Assembly (NCBI RefSeq): GCF_004122115.1
Contig: NZ_SBKP01000008.1
Coordinates: forward strand, 81,374-145,373
Direction: 5' to 3'
DNA length: 64,000 nt
Origin: Sphingobium fluviale
GTDB lineage: Bacteria > Pseudomonadota > Alphaproteobacteria > Sphingomonadales > Sphingomonadaceae
Below are positions 34,888 through 44,107 of this stretch, piece by piece (within the stretch, counting starts at the first letter, position 1; each line of letters starts with the position of its first letter). A program made the position numbers and the translations under genes. Below the pieces are notes generated by a model, which saw only the letters and a list, made by a program, of their open reading frames with translations, made no database searches and was not told the origin of the DNA.

Positions 34888-35718
34888 ATGCGCGCTGCTA
34901 TCCTCCAATCCACCAGCGGTATAGATCCCGCCGCCAACGCCGCGATGCTTGTCGAGGCGATCGGGCAGGCGAAGGCAGGCGGTGCGGATATGGTGTTCAC
35001 GCCCGAAATGGTGGGGTGCATTGACCGCAATCGGGAACGCGCTTCGGCCAGCCTCACGGATGAGGCGAATGACTTGGTGTTGGCAACCGTGCGGTATGCG
35101 GCGGCGAAGGCGGGCCTCTGGGTACATATTGGTTCGCTTGGCCTGAAGGGCGAGCGTATGGACGGGCGCTGGGTCAATCGTGGTTTGATGATCGACGATA
35201 CCGGCGCAATTCGTGCGCGCTATGACAAGATTCACCTCTTCGATGTCGATCTGCCGGATGGCATAAGCTGGCGCGAATCGGCGGTCTATGGGCCGGGCGA
35301 GGCGCTGGCGGCAGTGGATACGCCGTGGGCGCGGATGGGCCTCTCGATCTGTTATGATCTGCGCTTCGCCGACCTCTATCGCCGCCTCAGCGATGCGGGG
35401 GCTTGCGCGCTGCTCATCCCCGCCGCCTTCACGGTGCCGACCGGCCAGGCGCATTGGGAAACGCTGCTGCGCGCCCGCGCGATCGAATCGGCCTGCTTCG
35501 TCATCGCTGCCGCGCAGGTAGGGCATCATGCGGACGGGCGCGATACATATGGCCACAGCATGGTGGTCGATCCGTGGGGAGAGGTGTTGCTGAATATGGG
35601 CGATAAAGAAGGGCTGGGATTTGTCGATATTGATTTCGCCCGTGTTGAGCAGGTAAGGGCGCGCATCTCGGTGCTGGCGCATCGGCGGGTGTTGCCGGAA
35701 AGAGTGACTGTCACGTGA
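34888..35718 (+). CDS. Carbon-nitrogen hydrolase (Nit1/deaminated-glutathione amidase-like)
   Basis: This 276-residue nitrilase-superfamily enzyme has a catalytic Glu in VFTPEMVG, Lys in RYDKIHLFDVDLPDG and Cys in LSICYDLRFADLYR, followed by HSMVVDPWGEVL. This spacing fits the Nit branch that repairs deaminated glutathione, and the glutaredoxin gene just upstream agrees with that. The ATG at 34888 is preferred; a TTG at 34870 overlapping the grxC stop is possible. Confidence 0.82.
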   Translation: MRAAILQSTSGIDPAANAAMLVEAIGQAKAGGADMVFTPEMVGCIDRNRERASASLTDEANDLVLATVRYAAAKAGLWVHIGSLGLKGERMDGRWVNRGLMIDDTGAIRARYDKIHLFDVDLPDGISWRESAVYGPGEALAAVDTPWARMGLSICYDLRFADLYRRLSDAGACALLIPAAFTVPTGQAHWETLLRARAIESACFVIAAAQVGHHADGRDTYGHSMVVDPWGEVLLNMGDKEGLGFVDIDFARVEQVRARISVLAHRRVLPERVTVT

Positions 35719-36206
35719 TTGTGTTTGATCTTCAGTGTGCTAGTGCGGGCCACAAATTCGAGGGCTGGTTCTCGTCGAGCGACGATTATCAGCAGCAGCG
35801 CGAGAGCGGCCTGCTGATATGCCCGGTCTGCGGCGATGGCGCGGTTGAGAAAGCTGTGATGGCCCCCGCCGTCAGCGCCAAAACAAACCAGCGCCCCTCC
35901 GCATCACCCGCTGTCCCTGCGACGACAGAGGGTAAGGCCGTTGTTCCGATGAGCGCGGGTAACGACAATCCCCGCATGCAGGAGTTGATGCAGGCGCTGG
36001 TCCATGCGCAGGCTGAGGCACTGAAGCAAAGTGAGTGGGTGGGGCAGGGCTTTGCTGATCGGGCGCGAGCGATGCACTATGGCGAGGAAGATGCGAAGCC
36101 CATCCACGGCCAGGTCGCGGCGCAGGAAGCGCGCAGCCTGATCGAGGAGGGTGTGGAGGTTGCCCCTTTGCTGTTCCCCGTGGTGCCCCCCGAAGCACAA
36201 AATTGA
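35715..36206 (+). CDS. DUF1178 family protein
   Basis: The 163-residue product has the family start IVFDLQCASAGHKFEGWF and a zinc-ribbon-like ICPVCGDG, then a flexible Ala/Pro linker and a helical end (DRARAMHYGEEDAKPIHGQ). The function is unknown across the family. A GTG start overlaps the stop of the nitrilase gene by four bases (GTGA), so it is the end of the comF-grxC-nit operon. Confidence 0.82.
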   Translation: MIVFDLQCASAGHKFEGWFSSSDDYQQQRESGLLICPVCGDGAVEKAVMAPAVSAKTNQRPSASPAVPATTEGKAVVPMSAGNDNPRMQELMQALVHAQAEALKQSEWVGQGFADRARAMHYGEEDAKPIHGQVAAQEARSLIEEGVEVAPLLFPVVPPEAQN

Positions 36207-36276
36207 TTGCACGGCAGCGGTTGAACCCTTTCGCGATGCGCGATAGAGCGGGCGCCGCGCTTCGGTTGTTGCGCAC

Positions 36277-36353
36277 GCGCCCATAGCTCAGCAGGATAGA
36301 GCGTCGGATTCCTAATCCGAAGGCCACAGGTTCGAATCCTGTTGGGCGCACCA
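36277..36353 (+). tRNA. tRNA-Arg (anticodon CCT)
   Basis: Acceptor GCGCCCA pairs with TGGGCGC, the anticodon stem TCGGA/TCCGA holds loop TTCCTAA giving CCT, and CCA is encoded. In some other alphaproteobacteria this tRNA carries a group I intron; here it is uninterrupted. It is followed directly by a tRNA-tail repeat. Confidence 0.96.
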
Positions 36354-36422
36354 GTTTTGTTTGCGCGATGCCGCCCGCCAACCCATCGCGCGGGTTCGAT
36401 CTCGCTCCGCTCGACCGCACCA
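36354..36422 (+). repeat. tRNA-tail repeat, copy 1
   Basis: This segment directly after tRNA-Arg is nearly identical (two substitutions seen across about 60 bases) to 43909-43977 after tRNA-Leu. It begins in TTTTGTTTG, contains CCCGCCAACCCATCGCGCG and a T-arm-like GGGTTCGATCTC, and ends in CCGCACCA like a mature tRNA end. It looks like a copied 3-prime half of a tRNA gene plus spacer. Confidence 0.8.
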
Positions 36423-36505
36423 GTTTTTGTTAGCTTTCAAACGCCGGGCGGCCGCATCCGCGGCCTTGGTTTTCCTCACATAAGCTCGGCAGGCCGTTCG
36501 GCCTG

Positions 36506-36991
36506 TCAGGCATGTGCGGTCTGGAACGCGCCATTGAGGTAGAGTAGCGGATTGACGTCCTCACGCACTGCAACGTCCACCACCGAGCCGATGACAATCG
36601 TGTGGGTCGCGAACGCGAGCATCTCGCTGCGCTGGCAAATCAAACCGACCTGGGCATTTGCGAGCAGCGGTGGGCCGAGCGGATGCTGCTGCCAGTTCGC
36701 GTCGGCGAAGCGCATATCCCGCATGCTGTTGTCCGAAAAAAGCTGTGCTGTCTCGATCTGGTCCTTGTGGAGGACACTGACGCTGAAATAGTCTGCGGCG
36801 ATCAGCGATGGGTGAAGAGAGGCCGATTTGTTGACGCAGACCAGCAGGCTGGGCGGATCCATCGATACAGAGCAAACGGCAGTAGCCGCGATCCCCTTGG
36901 GAGTATCATCCTCCGTTACGCTGATGATATTTACCGTCGCGGCGAGCCTGCGCATGGCTTGTCTGAAAGCTGCCTCAATCTGGTCAGTCAT
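36506..36991 (-). CDS. Flavin reductase family protein
   Basis: The 161-residue protein has the flavin reductase-like FMN fold: FRQAMRRLAATVNIISV, GIAATAVCSVSMDPPSLLVCVN, YFSVSVLHKDQIE and a C-terminal HTIVIGSVVDVAV with PLLYLNGAF. These enzymes make reduced FMN for a partner monooxygenase. No oxygenase gene lies nearby, so the partner is unknown. Confidence 0.85.
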   Translation of the reverse strand: MTDQIEAAFRQAMRRLAATVNIISVTEDDTPKGIAATAVCSVSMDPPSLLVCVNKSASLHPSLIAADYFSVSVLHKDQIETAQLFSDNSMRDMRFADANWQQHPLGPPLLANAQVGLICQRSEMLAFATHTIVIGSVVDVAVREDVNPLLYLNGAFQTAHA

Positions 36992-37120
36992 GGCGTATGT
37001 CTCGCATATCGTGGTTGATCCTGTCTAATTTCGCTCCGCATAGCAGGCGATATCGGGGGATGCTAGGGTAATGGCATGAGCCGGGGTGGCATGCGGGCAT
37101 GAGGCGGCTATAAGGCGCGC

Positions 37121-38098
37121 ATGAAGGTTGTTTTACCGCGTCGGCGCTTTGCCGCAACTGTTCTGGGGGTGCAGGCTGCGGCGGTGCAGGGGCTGTTTCT
37201 GCTTCTTGCGTTCGGTCCGTCATGGCCGATGCTGATGATGCTGTCCCACGGATCACATTTTCTGCCGCTGCTTGGTATCGGAATACTGTGCATTCTGGCC
37301 TGTTTGCATGGCTGGCGCAGGCATTGGATGTGGCTGGCGGTTTCGGCGCTGGTCTGGCTGATATCCTGTGGCTGGCTGATGATGCATCGCGCGCCATCAT
37401 GGCCTGCCCCTGCGGTTGCTTCCGCACCGGGAGCAATCCGTATTGTCACTTTCAACGCATGGTTCGCCAACCATGATCCAGAGGGAGCGGCGCAGTGGAT
37501 TCTGGCGCAGCAGCCAGATGCGGTAATCTTGCTGGAGGTGGGCTGGCGCAGCCGAGCGCTGTTGACCCGGCTTGCTTTGGATATGCCTCATGTCATCACA
37601 TGCCGCGGATCGCGGCCATGCTCTACCGTGGTTATGTCGCGCTGGGCGCCGCTGGAGATGCGCGGGCTGGCGCATGGCGATGCGGACAACCGGCGGGCGC
37701 TTTCCGCAGCTATCATGCGCTTTCCGAGATATACTTTGGTCGGTATTCATCTTTCGCAGCCATGGCCGATGGCAAGCCACAAGCGGGAGCTGGGCTGGCT
37801 CGCTAAAGAGCTGGAAATTGTGCCGCGCACCAGGCTGGTGGTGGCGGGAGATTTTAATGCAACCGGCTGGTCTATGACGATGCGCGATGCACCTTCGCGC
37901 CTAGGCCTGAAAATCCTGCCTGCGAGGCGGGCGAGTTGGCCCGCGCCTTCTTCCGGCCTGCCGTTTCCGACTCTGTTTGATATCGATCATGCGCTGCTGG
38001 GCGAGGGCTGGACGGCGGCACGGATGGAACGCGGGCCGGATCTGGGATCAGATCATTATCCGTTCCTTATTACACTCAAGCCCTCGTCCATACCGTGA
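37121..38098 (+). CDS. Membrane-anchored endonuclease/exonuclease/phosphatase family protein
   Basis: The 325-residue product starts with three hydrophobic helices (about 12-95), then an EEP catalytic domain beginning IRIVTFNAWFANHD. Conserved sites are VILLEVGWRS (Glu), LVGIHLSQPW (His), VVAGDFNATGWS (Asp, Asn) and the terminal GSDHYPFLI (Asp-His). The layout matches YafD-like inner-membrane EEP proteins whose substrates, DNA or a phospholipid, are not established. Confidence 0.83.
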   Translation: MKVVLPRRRFAATVLGVQAAAVQGLFLLLAFGPSWPMLMMLSHGSHFLPLLGIGILCILACLHGWRRHWMWLAVSALVWLISCGWLMMHRAPSWPAPAVASAPGAIRIVTFNAWFANHDPEGAAQWILAQQPDAVILLEVGWRSRALLTRLALDMPHVITCRGSRPCSTVVMSRWAPLEMRGLAHGDADNRRALSAAIMRFPRYTLVGIHLSQPWPMASHKRELGWLAKELEIVPRTRLVVAGDFNATGWSMTMRDAPSRLGLKILPARRASWPAPSSGLPFPTLFDIDHALLGEGWTAARMERGPDLGSDHYPFLITLKPSSIP

Positions 38099-38221
38099 GA
38101 CGCTGCTCCCCGGCAGGGAGGGGGGGCTGCAAAGGCCTTATTTTTTAAGGGCCAAACACTATTCTCACTGGCAACTTCTAAGCGCCATCCGGTCATATCT
38201 TATCTGTAGCTTGAGATGGAC

Positions 38222-38297
38222 TGGTGGAGCCTAGCGGGATCGAACCGCTGACCTCCTGCATGCCATGCAGGCGCTCTCCCAGCTGAGCTAAGGCCCC
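38222..38297 (-). tRNA. tRNA-Ala (anticodon GGC)
   Basis: Minus strand: acceptor GGGGCCT (38297-38291) pairs with AGGCTCC, stem CCTGC/GCAGG encloses loop ATGGCAT giving GGC, and CCA is encoded at 38224-38222. Confidence 0.96.
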
Positions 38298-38437
38298 AAT
38301 CCATGTCATTCACGCCGGTCTGTCTGCCAACATGAGGGATCATTAAACCTGCCGCATTGGCCCGATCCCTGGGCCGTATCAACTGCGGAGGCGCTGCCTT
38401 TAGGCGAGCAGCACCCCTAAATGCAAGTGGTTAATTG

Positions 38438-38776
38438 TTAGTTGTCGTCATCGCCTTCGTCGCCGCCGGCTTCAAGGCCAAGATCATCGTCGCCGCCCAG
38501 ATCGACCTCGTTATCCGGCGAATCGCCGTCGTCATCGACATCAAGATCCAGATCCAGATCAGGATCGACCACAGCCAGATCGGCATCGGCCACTTCTGCC
38601 TGCTTTACGGGTGCAATCGCTTCATAAGGAAGCGGCTGCTTCGATTTCAGCACAGGCTCCGGTTCCCAGGAAACGCCGCATGAAATGCAGGTTGCCGGCG
38701 AGTCATTGCCGAGATCGTAAAAGCGCGTTGCGCATTTCGGGCAAGTCCGTTTCGTGCCCCATTCAGGCTTCACCAT
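38438..38776 (-). CDS. FYDLN acid family protein (TIGR02300)
   Basis: The 112-residue protein has an N-terminal zinc ribbon (TCPKCATRFYDLGNDSPATC, then CGVSWEPEP) and a very acidic Asp-rich tail of about 55 residues. Both are defining features of the FYDLN_acid family, which is conserved next to aroA in alphaproteobacteria, as here (divergent, 150 bp). Function is unknown; the ribbon plus acidic tail suggests a nucleic-acid or chaperone role. Confidence 0.9.
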   Translation of the reverse strand: MVKPEWGTKRTCPKCATRFYDLGNDSPATCISCGVSWEPEPVLKSKQPLPYEAIAPVKQAEVADADLAVVDPDLDLDLDVDDDGDSPDNEVDLGGDDDLGLEAGGDEGDDDN

Positions 38777-38872
38777 GTGCCGCCTTCCATCCTTGTTTCA
38801 AGCCAGTGCGAATATGCAAAATCATGGCGAGCAGGTGCCCCGCCGCCAACGAAGACGCGCGCCTTGCCATAG

Positions 38873-40520
<1,648 letters not shown>

Positions 40521-40524
<4 letters not shown>

Positions 40525-41156
40525 TCATCGCTGTCGACGGTCCGGCAGCGTCGGGCAAGGGGACGATTGCTCGTGCGCTGGCGGCGTATTTTGGCCTTCC
40601 GCATCTCGATACCGGGCTGCTCTATCGCGCGGTGGGGCTGACGCTGAAGCGGGCTGGCGGCGACCCGGCGAGCGAGGCGGATGCCGCAGCCGCGACGGGG
40701 TTTGCCGACGGCGTGCTTGCCGATCCGGAACTGCGTACAGAAGCAACCGGTGCGCTGGCTTCGCGCGTATCCGCGCATCCGGCCGTGCGCGCGGCGCTGA
40801 TGGCGCGGCAGCGGGCGTTCGCGCATCGACCGGGTGGCGCGGTGCTCGATGGGCGCGATATAGGCACTGTGATTGCTCCGGAGGCGGACGTGAAGCTCTA
40901 TGTCACCGCGTCCCCCCGCGTCCGGGCGGAGCGCCGCGCGGTGGAGATGGCAGGGCGTGGCCTCATTGCTGACGTTGATGCGATGGAAGCCGAAATCCGT
41001 GCCCGCGACGCGCGCGATATGGGGCGAGATCATGCCCCGCTCGCGCAGGCTGATGATGCGGACTTGCTAGATACCAGCGAATTGAGTATAGATGCGGCCA
41101 TCCAGCGGGCGATTGCCCTGGTGGAGGCAAGAGTGAAACGTCACCACACAGAGTGA
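40521..41156 (+). CDS. cmk: Cytidylate kinase
   Basis: Phosphorylates CMP and dCMP. The 211-residue enzyme has the P-loop AVDGPAASGKGTIARALA, GLPHLDTGLLYRAVG, the CMP-binding VLDGRDIGTVIAPEADVK and the lid RARDARDMGRDHAPL. The ATG at 40521 overlaps the previous stop; another ATG 21 bases upstream is less likely. Its position before rpsA is the widespread cmk-rpsA pairing. Confidence 0.94.
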
Positions 41157-41164
41157 CGCGACGA

Positions 41165-41192
41165 GGCGCACGGAGATTCCGCGCGCCCTTTT
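41165..41192 (+). terminator. Terminator or attenuator between cmk and rpsA
   Basis: GGCGCACGG (41165-41173) pairs with CCGCGCGCC (41179-41187) with one mismatch and a 5-nt loop, followed by CTTTT. It lies nine bases after the cmk stop and 138 bases before rpsA. It either ends the aroA-cmk message or limits read-through into rpsA. Confidence 0.65.
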
Positions 41193-41244
41193 CGGTTTTC
41201 CTGTGCCTTGGCCAGCGCGAACACCTCAAGGAGGTTCGCACGGC

Positions 41245-41313
41245 ATGGGGCTGTGCGGGCAGTGTGCAAGCCAAAGACCCTCGGACACAACCGGGTGGCC
41301 TGCAATGACGTGA
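41245..41313 (+). CDS. Candidate 22-codon leader ORF upstream of rpsA
   Basis: A perfect Shine-Dalgarno AAGGAGG (41228-41234) sits 10 bases before an ATG that opens a frame for MGLCGQCASQRPSDTTGWP and three more residues. The stop TGA at 41311 overlaps the region of the rpsA ribosome site (GAAGAAGGA), 16 bases before the rpsA start. The same AAGGAGG can pair with CACCTC just upstream. It may be a leader peptide that controls S1 synthesis; there is no evidence yet that it is translated. Confidence 0.4.
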   Translation: MGLCGQCASQRPSDTTGWPAMT

Positions 41314-41329
41314 AGAAGGACTAAACTCT

Positions 41330-43042
41330 ATGGCCCCAACGGCATTTCCGTCGCGTGATGATTTCGCGGCACTACTCAATGAATCACTTGGTGGCGAAGA
41401 CGGCGGTTTTGAAGGCCGCGTCGTAAAGGGCACCGTAACCGGCGTCGAGAACGACATGGTTCTCATCGACGTTGGCCTCAAGAGTGAAGGCCGTGTGGCG
41501 CTGCGCGAGTTCGCAATGCCCGGCATGAAGGCCGACATCAAGGTTGGCGACGAAGTCGAGGTCTATGTCGATCGCGTCGAGAACGCGCACGGCGAAGCCG
41601 TCCTCTCGCGTGACCGCGCCCGCCGCGAAGCCGCATGGGACAAGCTCGAAGCCGAGTTCACCGAAAACACCCGCGTCGAGGGCGTTATCTTCGGTCGCGT
41701 CAAGGGCGGCTTCACTGTCGATCTCGATGGCGCCGTGGCGTTCCTGCCGGGCAGTCAGGTCGATATCCGCCCTGTGCGCGATGTCACCCCGCTGATGGAC
41801 ATCCCTCAGCCATTCCAGATTTTGAAGATGGACCGCCGCCGCGGCAATATCGTCGTCTCGCGCCGTGCCATCCTTGAGGAAACCCGCGCCGAGCAGCGCA
41901 CCGGCCTCATCCAGAACCTCGCCGAAGGTCAGATCATCGAGGGTGTCGTCAAGAACATCACCGATTATGGCGCGTTCGTCGATCTGGGCGGCATTGATGG
42001 CCTGCTGCACGTCACCGACCTCAGCTACAAGCGCATCAACCACCCCAACGAGATGATCAACATCGGTGATGTGCTGAAGGTGCAGATCATCCGCATCAAC
42101 CGCGATACCCAGCGCATTTCGCTCGGCATGAAGCAGCTTGAGAGCGATCCGTGGGAAGGCGCGGAGGCCAAGTATCCGGTTGGCGCCAAGCTTTCGGGCC
42201 GCGTCACCAACATCACCGAATATGGCGCCTTCGTGGAACTGGAAGCAGGCATCGAAGGTCTGGTCCATGTCTCCGAAATGAGTTGGACCAAGAAGAACGT
42301 TCACCCCGGCAAGATCGTCTCGACCAGCCAGGAAGTAGAAGTGCTGGTGCTTGAGGTCGATGGCGACAAGCGTCGTATCAGCCTCGGCCTCAAGCAGGCC
42401 CAGAGCAACCCGTGGGATAGCTTTGCTGAGCGCCACCCGATTGGCACTGAGGTCGAGGGCGAAGTCAAGAACGCGACCGAATTCGGCCTGTTCATCGGCC
42501 TCGAAGGCGATGTGGACGGCATGGTTCACATGTCCGATATCGCATGGGGTATTTCGGGCGAAGACGCGCTTAACCTGCATCGCAAGGGCGAGATGGTGAA
42601 GGCGATCGTGCTTGATATCGATATCGAGAAGGAGCGCATTTCGCTTGGCATGAAGCAGCTTGAAAAGGGTGCTCCAGGTGCAGGCGCGTCGTCTTCAGCC
42701 GGTTCGGGCCTCAACAAGAACCAGACCGTTACGGTCACTGTGCTTGAAGTGCGAGATGGCGGGCTTGAGGTGCAGGCAGGCGACGATGGCGTCACCGGCT
42801 TCATCAAGCGTGGCGACCTTGGGCGTGATCGCGACGAACAGCGCACCGAGCGCTTCCAGCCGGGTCAGAAGTTCGATGCACTGGTCATCGGTTTCGATCG
42901 CAGCAAGAAGCCGAACTTCTCTGTCAAAGCGTTGCAAATCGCAGAAGAGAAACAGGCTGTTGCGCAATATGGTTCGTCAGACAGCGGCGCATCGCTTGGG
43001 GATATTCTGGGCGAAGCATTGAAAGCCAAAAGCGAAGCCTGA
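41330..43042 (+). CDS. rpsA: 30S ribosomal protein S1
   Basis: S1 binds mRNA and unfolds it at the ribosome. The 570-residue product has six S1 RNA-binding domains, visible as repeats of the type GVVKNITDYGAFVDLGGIDG, GLLHVTDLSYKR and VEVLVLEVDGDKRRISLGLK. A short N-terminal ribosome-binding segment (FAALLNESLG) and a C-terminal tail ending SLGDILGEALKAKSEA flank them. The length is normal. The 173-nt leader contains a terminator-like hairpin and a short open frame. Confidence 0.96.
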   Translation: MAPTAFPSRDDFAALLNESLGGEDGGFEGRVVKGTVTGVENDMVLIDVGLKSEGRVALREFAMPGMKADIKVGDEVEVYVDRVENAHGEAVLSRDRARREAAWDKLEAEFTENTRVEGVIFGRVKGGFTVDLDGAVAFLPGSQVDIRPVRDVTPLMDIPQPFQILKMDRRRGNIVVSRRAILEETRAEQRTGLIQNLAEGQIIEGVVKNITDYGAFVDLGGIDGLLHVTDLSYKRINHPNEMINIGDVLKVQIIRINRDTQRISLGMKQLESDPWEGAEAKYPVGAKLSGRVTNITEYGAFVELEAGIEGLVHVSEMSWTKKNVHPGKIVSTSQEVEVLVLEVDGDKRRISLGLKQAQSNPWDSFAERHPIGTEVEGEVKNATEFGLFIGLEGDVDGMVHMSDIAWGISGEDALNLHRKGEMVKAIVLDIDIEKERISLGMKQLEKGAPGAGASSSAGSGLNKNQTVTVTVLEVRDGGLEVQAGDDGVTGFIKRGDLGRDRDEQRTERFQPGQKFDALVIGFDRSKKPNFSVKALQIAEEKQAVAQYGSSDSGASLGDILGEALKAKSEA

Positions 43043-43060
43043 ATACAGTTTTGATTAGCG

Positions 43061-43099
43061 AAAAGATCCCGTCATGTTTCGATCATGGCGGGATCTTTT
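43061..43099. terminator. Strong bidirectional terminator after rpsA
   Basis: AAAAGATCCCG (43061-43071) and CATGA form a long perfect stem with TCATG and CGGGATCTTTT (ending 43099), with A-tract on one side and T-tract on the other. It lies 18 bases after the rpsA stop. Confidence 0.9.
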
Positions 43100-43136
43100 G
43101 TAATGTTAAGACGACCGTTTTTTACAATAAATTACA

Positions 43137-43166
43137 TTGCATGGCATGAAAGACGGCAATTATATT
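43137..43166 (+). promoter_or_regulatory. Promoter of ihfB
   Basis: TTGCAT (43137-43142) and TATATT (43161-43166) are separated by 18 bases. The next gene starts 87 bases later. Confidence 0.55.
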
Positions 43167-43222
43167 CTATGTCTCGGAGATTGTCATTCCTGCGACATTC
43201 CTCTATTGGGGAGGATCGGCAA

Positions 43223-43243
43223 ATGTGGGAATGCCGAATTTAA
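43223..43243 (+). CDS. Candidate 6-codon leader ORF (MWECRI) before ihfB
   Basis: GGGGAGG (43208-43214) lies eight bases before an ATG that encodes six residues and stops at a TAA which abuts and partly overlaps the AAGGAGG of ihfB. Ribosomes finishing here would sit on the ihfB initiation site, so coupling or competition is plausible. It is supported by spacing only. Confidence 0.3.
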   Translation: MWECRI

Positions 43244-43252
43244 GGAGGGCAA

Positions 43253-43534
43253 ATGATCCGTTCCGAACTGGTTCAGAATCTTGCTGAGCAAAACAATGAC
43301 CTTACTTACGGGGAAGTAGAGCGCATTGTTGACATTTTCTTTTCCGATATAACAGCCCAGCTTGCACAGGGGGGGCGTGTGGAGTTGCGCGGTTTTGGCG
43401 CCTTCACCACCCGCGCCCGCGGTGCGCGCACCGGCCGCAATCCCCGCACGGGTGAGACTGTGGCGATAGATGCGAAGAAAGTGCCTTTCTTCAAGCCGGG
43501 CAAGGAAATCCGCGAGCGCCTTAACGTCAAATAG
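43253..43534 (+). CDS. ihfB: Integration host factor subunit beta
   Basis: The 93-residue HU/IHF-family protein starts [14 protein letters not shown] as IHF-beta does, and has [20 protein letters not shown], the DNA-binding arm [12 protein letters not shown] and [13 protein letters not shown]. The IHF heterodimer bends DNA for recombination and transcription. The AAGGAGG before the ATG is strong. Its location after rpsA is conserved in proteobacteria. Confidence 0.95.
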   Translation: MIRSELVQNLAEQNNDLTYGEVERIVDIFFSDITAQLAQGGRVELRGFGAFTTRARGARTGRNPRTGETVAIDAKKVPFFKPGKEIRERLNVK

Positions 43535-43580
43535 GCATTGGCGTCGGTTAGCTATGCCCCTATAGGGGCGCACAGGCTAT

Positions 43581-43908
43581 GCGGGCGTGGCGGAATCGGT
43601 AGACGCAACGGACTTAAGCCAATCATTGAGTGCGCGCGGAGAAACCCGCGACGTAGAACTGCTCAAATTCGGGGAACCCTGTCAGATGGCGATCCCGAGC
43701 CAAGCCGGTTGGCCTTGCGGCCAGGCGGAAGGTGTAGAGACTAGACGGGCAGCACCTAAACCCCGGCATGATGCCAGGGCAGGGTGAAGGGATAGTCCAG
43801 ACCACAAACATCCGGCGGCGCGCCGGCGGATGGCGGCGAAAGCCGTAGGGGGTAAGAAAATTCGTCGGGCTTTTGCCCGTGGGGGTTCGAGTCCCCCCGC
43901 CCGCACCA
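43581..43908 (+). tRNA. tRNA-Leu (anticodon TAA) interrupted by a group I intron
   Basis: The 5-prime exon (43581-43615) holds acceptor GCGGGCG, the D-arm and anticodon stem strand ACGGA, ending after U34. The 3-prime exon (43857-43908) begins with A35-A36, continues with stem strand TTCGT, a long variable arm CGGGC-TTTT-GCCCG, T-arm GGTTCGAGTCC, acceptor CGCCCGC and encoded CCA. The exons together give an 87-nt class II tRNA. The split between positions 34 and 35 is the same site as in the cyanobacterial and plastid tRNA-Leu(UAA) intron. Confidence 0.93.
43616..43856 (+). ncRNA. Group I intron in tRNA-Leu(UAA)
   Basis: This 241-nt insert ends in G (43856) as group I introns do. It has the core signatures: P4-P6 strands CAAATTCGGGGAA (about 43663-43675) and ATCCCGAGCCAAGCC (about 43692-43706), the P7 strand AGACTAGACGGGCAGCACC (about 43738-43756), and the 3-prime P7 partner GATAGTCC (about 43791-43798). 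It contains no homing endonuclease frame. The size and site fit the small IC3-like introns found in bacterial tRNA genes; self-splicing is expected but not shown. Confidence 0.88.
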
Positions 43909-43977
43909 TTTTTGTTTGTGCGATGCCGCCCGCCAACCCATCGCGCGGGTTCGATCTCGCTCCGCTCGCCCGCACCA
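43909..43977 (+). repeat. tRNA-tail repeat, copy 2
   Basis: The second copy of the sequence described at 36354-36422 again begins directly at the CCA end of a tRNA gene, here tRNA-Leu, and ends in CCCGCACCA. That last string also matches the end of tRNA-Leu itself, so the element is a near-duplicate of a tRNA 3-prime end. Confidence 0.8.
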
Positions 43978-44107
43978 TCTCCATCGCTCTCGCCAGACGC
44001 TGATCGAATAAGCCTTCAGTTTTGTGGTTAATTTTTTTCGCGTGGCGCCTGACCATGCATTGATCCGCATCCTATAATTTCCATGAGACCTATGTGGAGA
44101 GCGGATT

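Noticed and set aside
35872..36420. Antisense frame over tRNA-Arg and its tail repeat, with a similar one at 43682-44056
   Set aside because: Both share the same peptide only because the tRNA-tail repeat is duplicated; they run through tRNA genes and are false genes.
38134..38153. Palindrome GGCCTTA..TAAGGGCC with internal T-run after the EEP gene
   Set aside because: The T-run is in the loop, not after the stem, so it is not a standard terminator; too weak to list.
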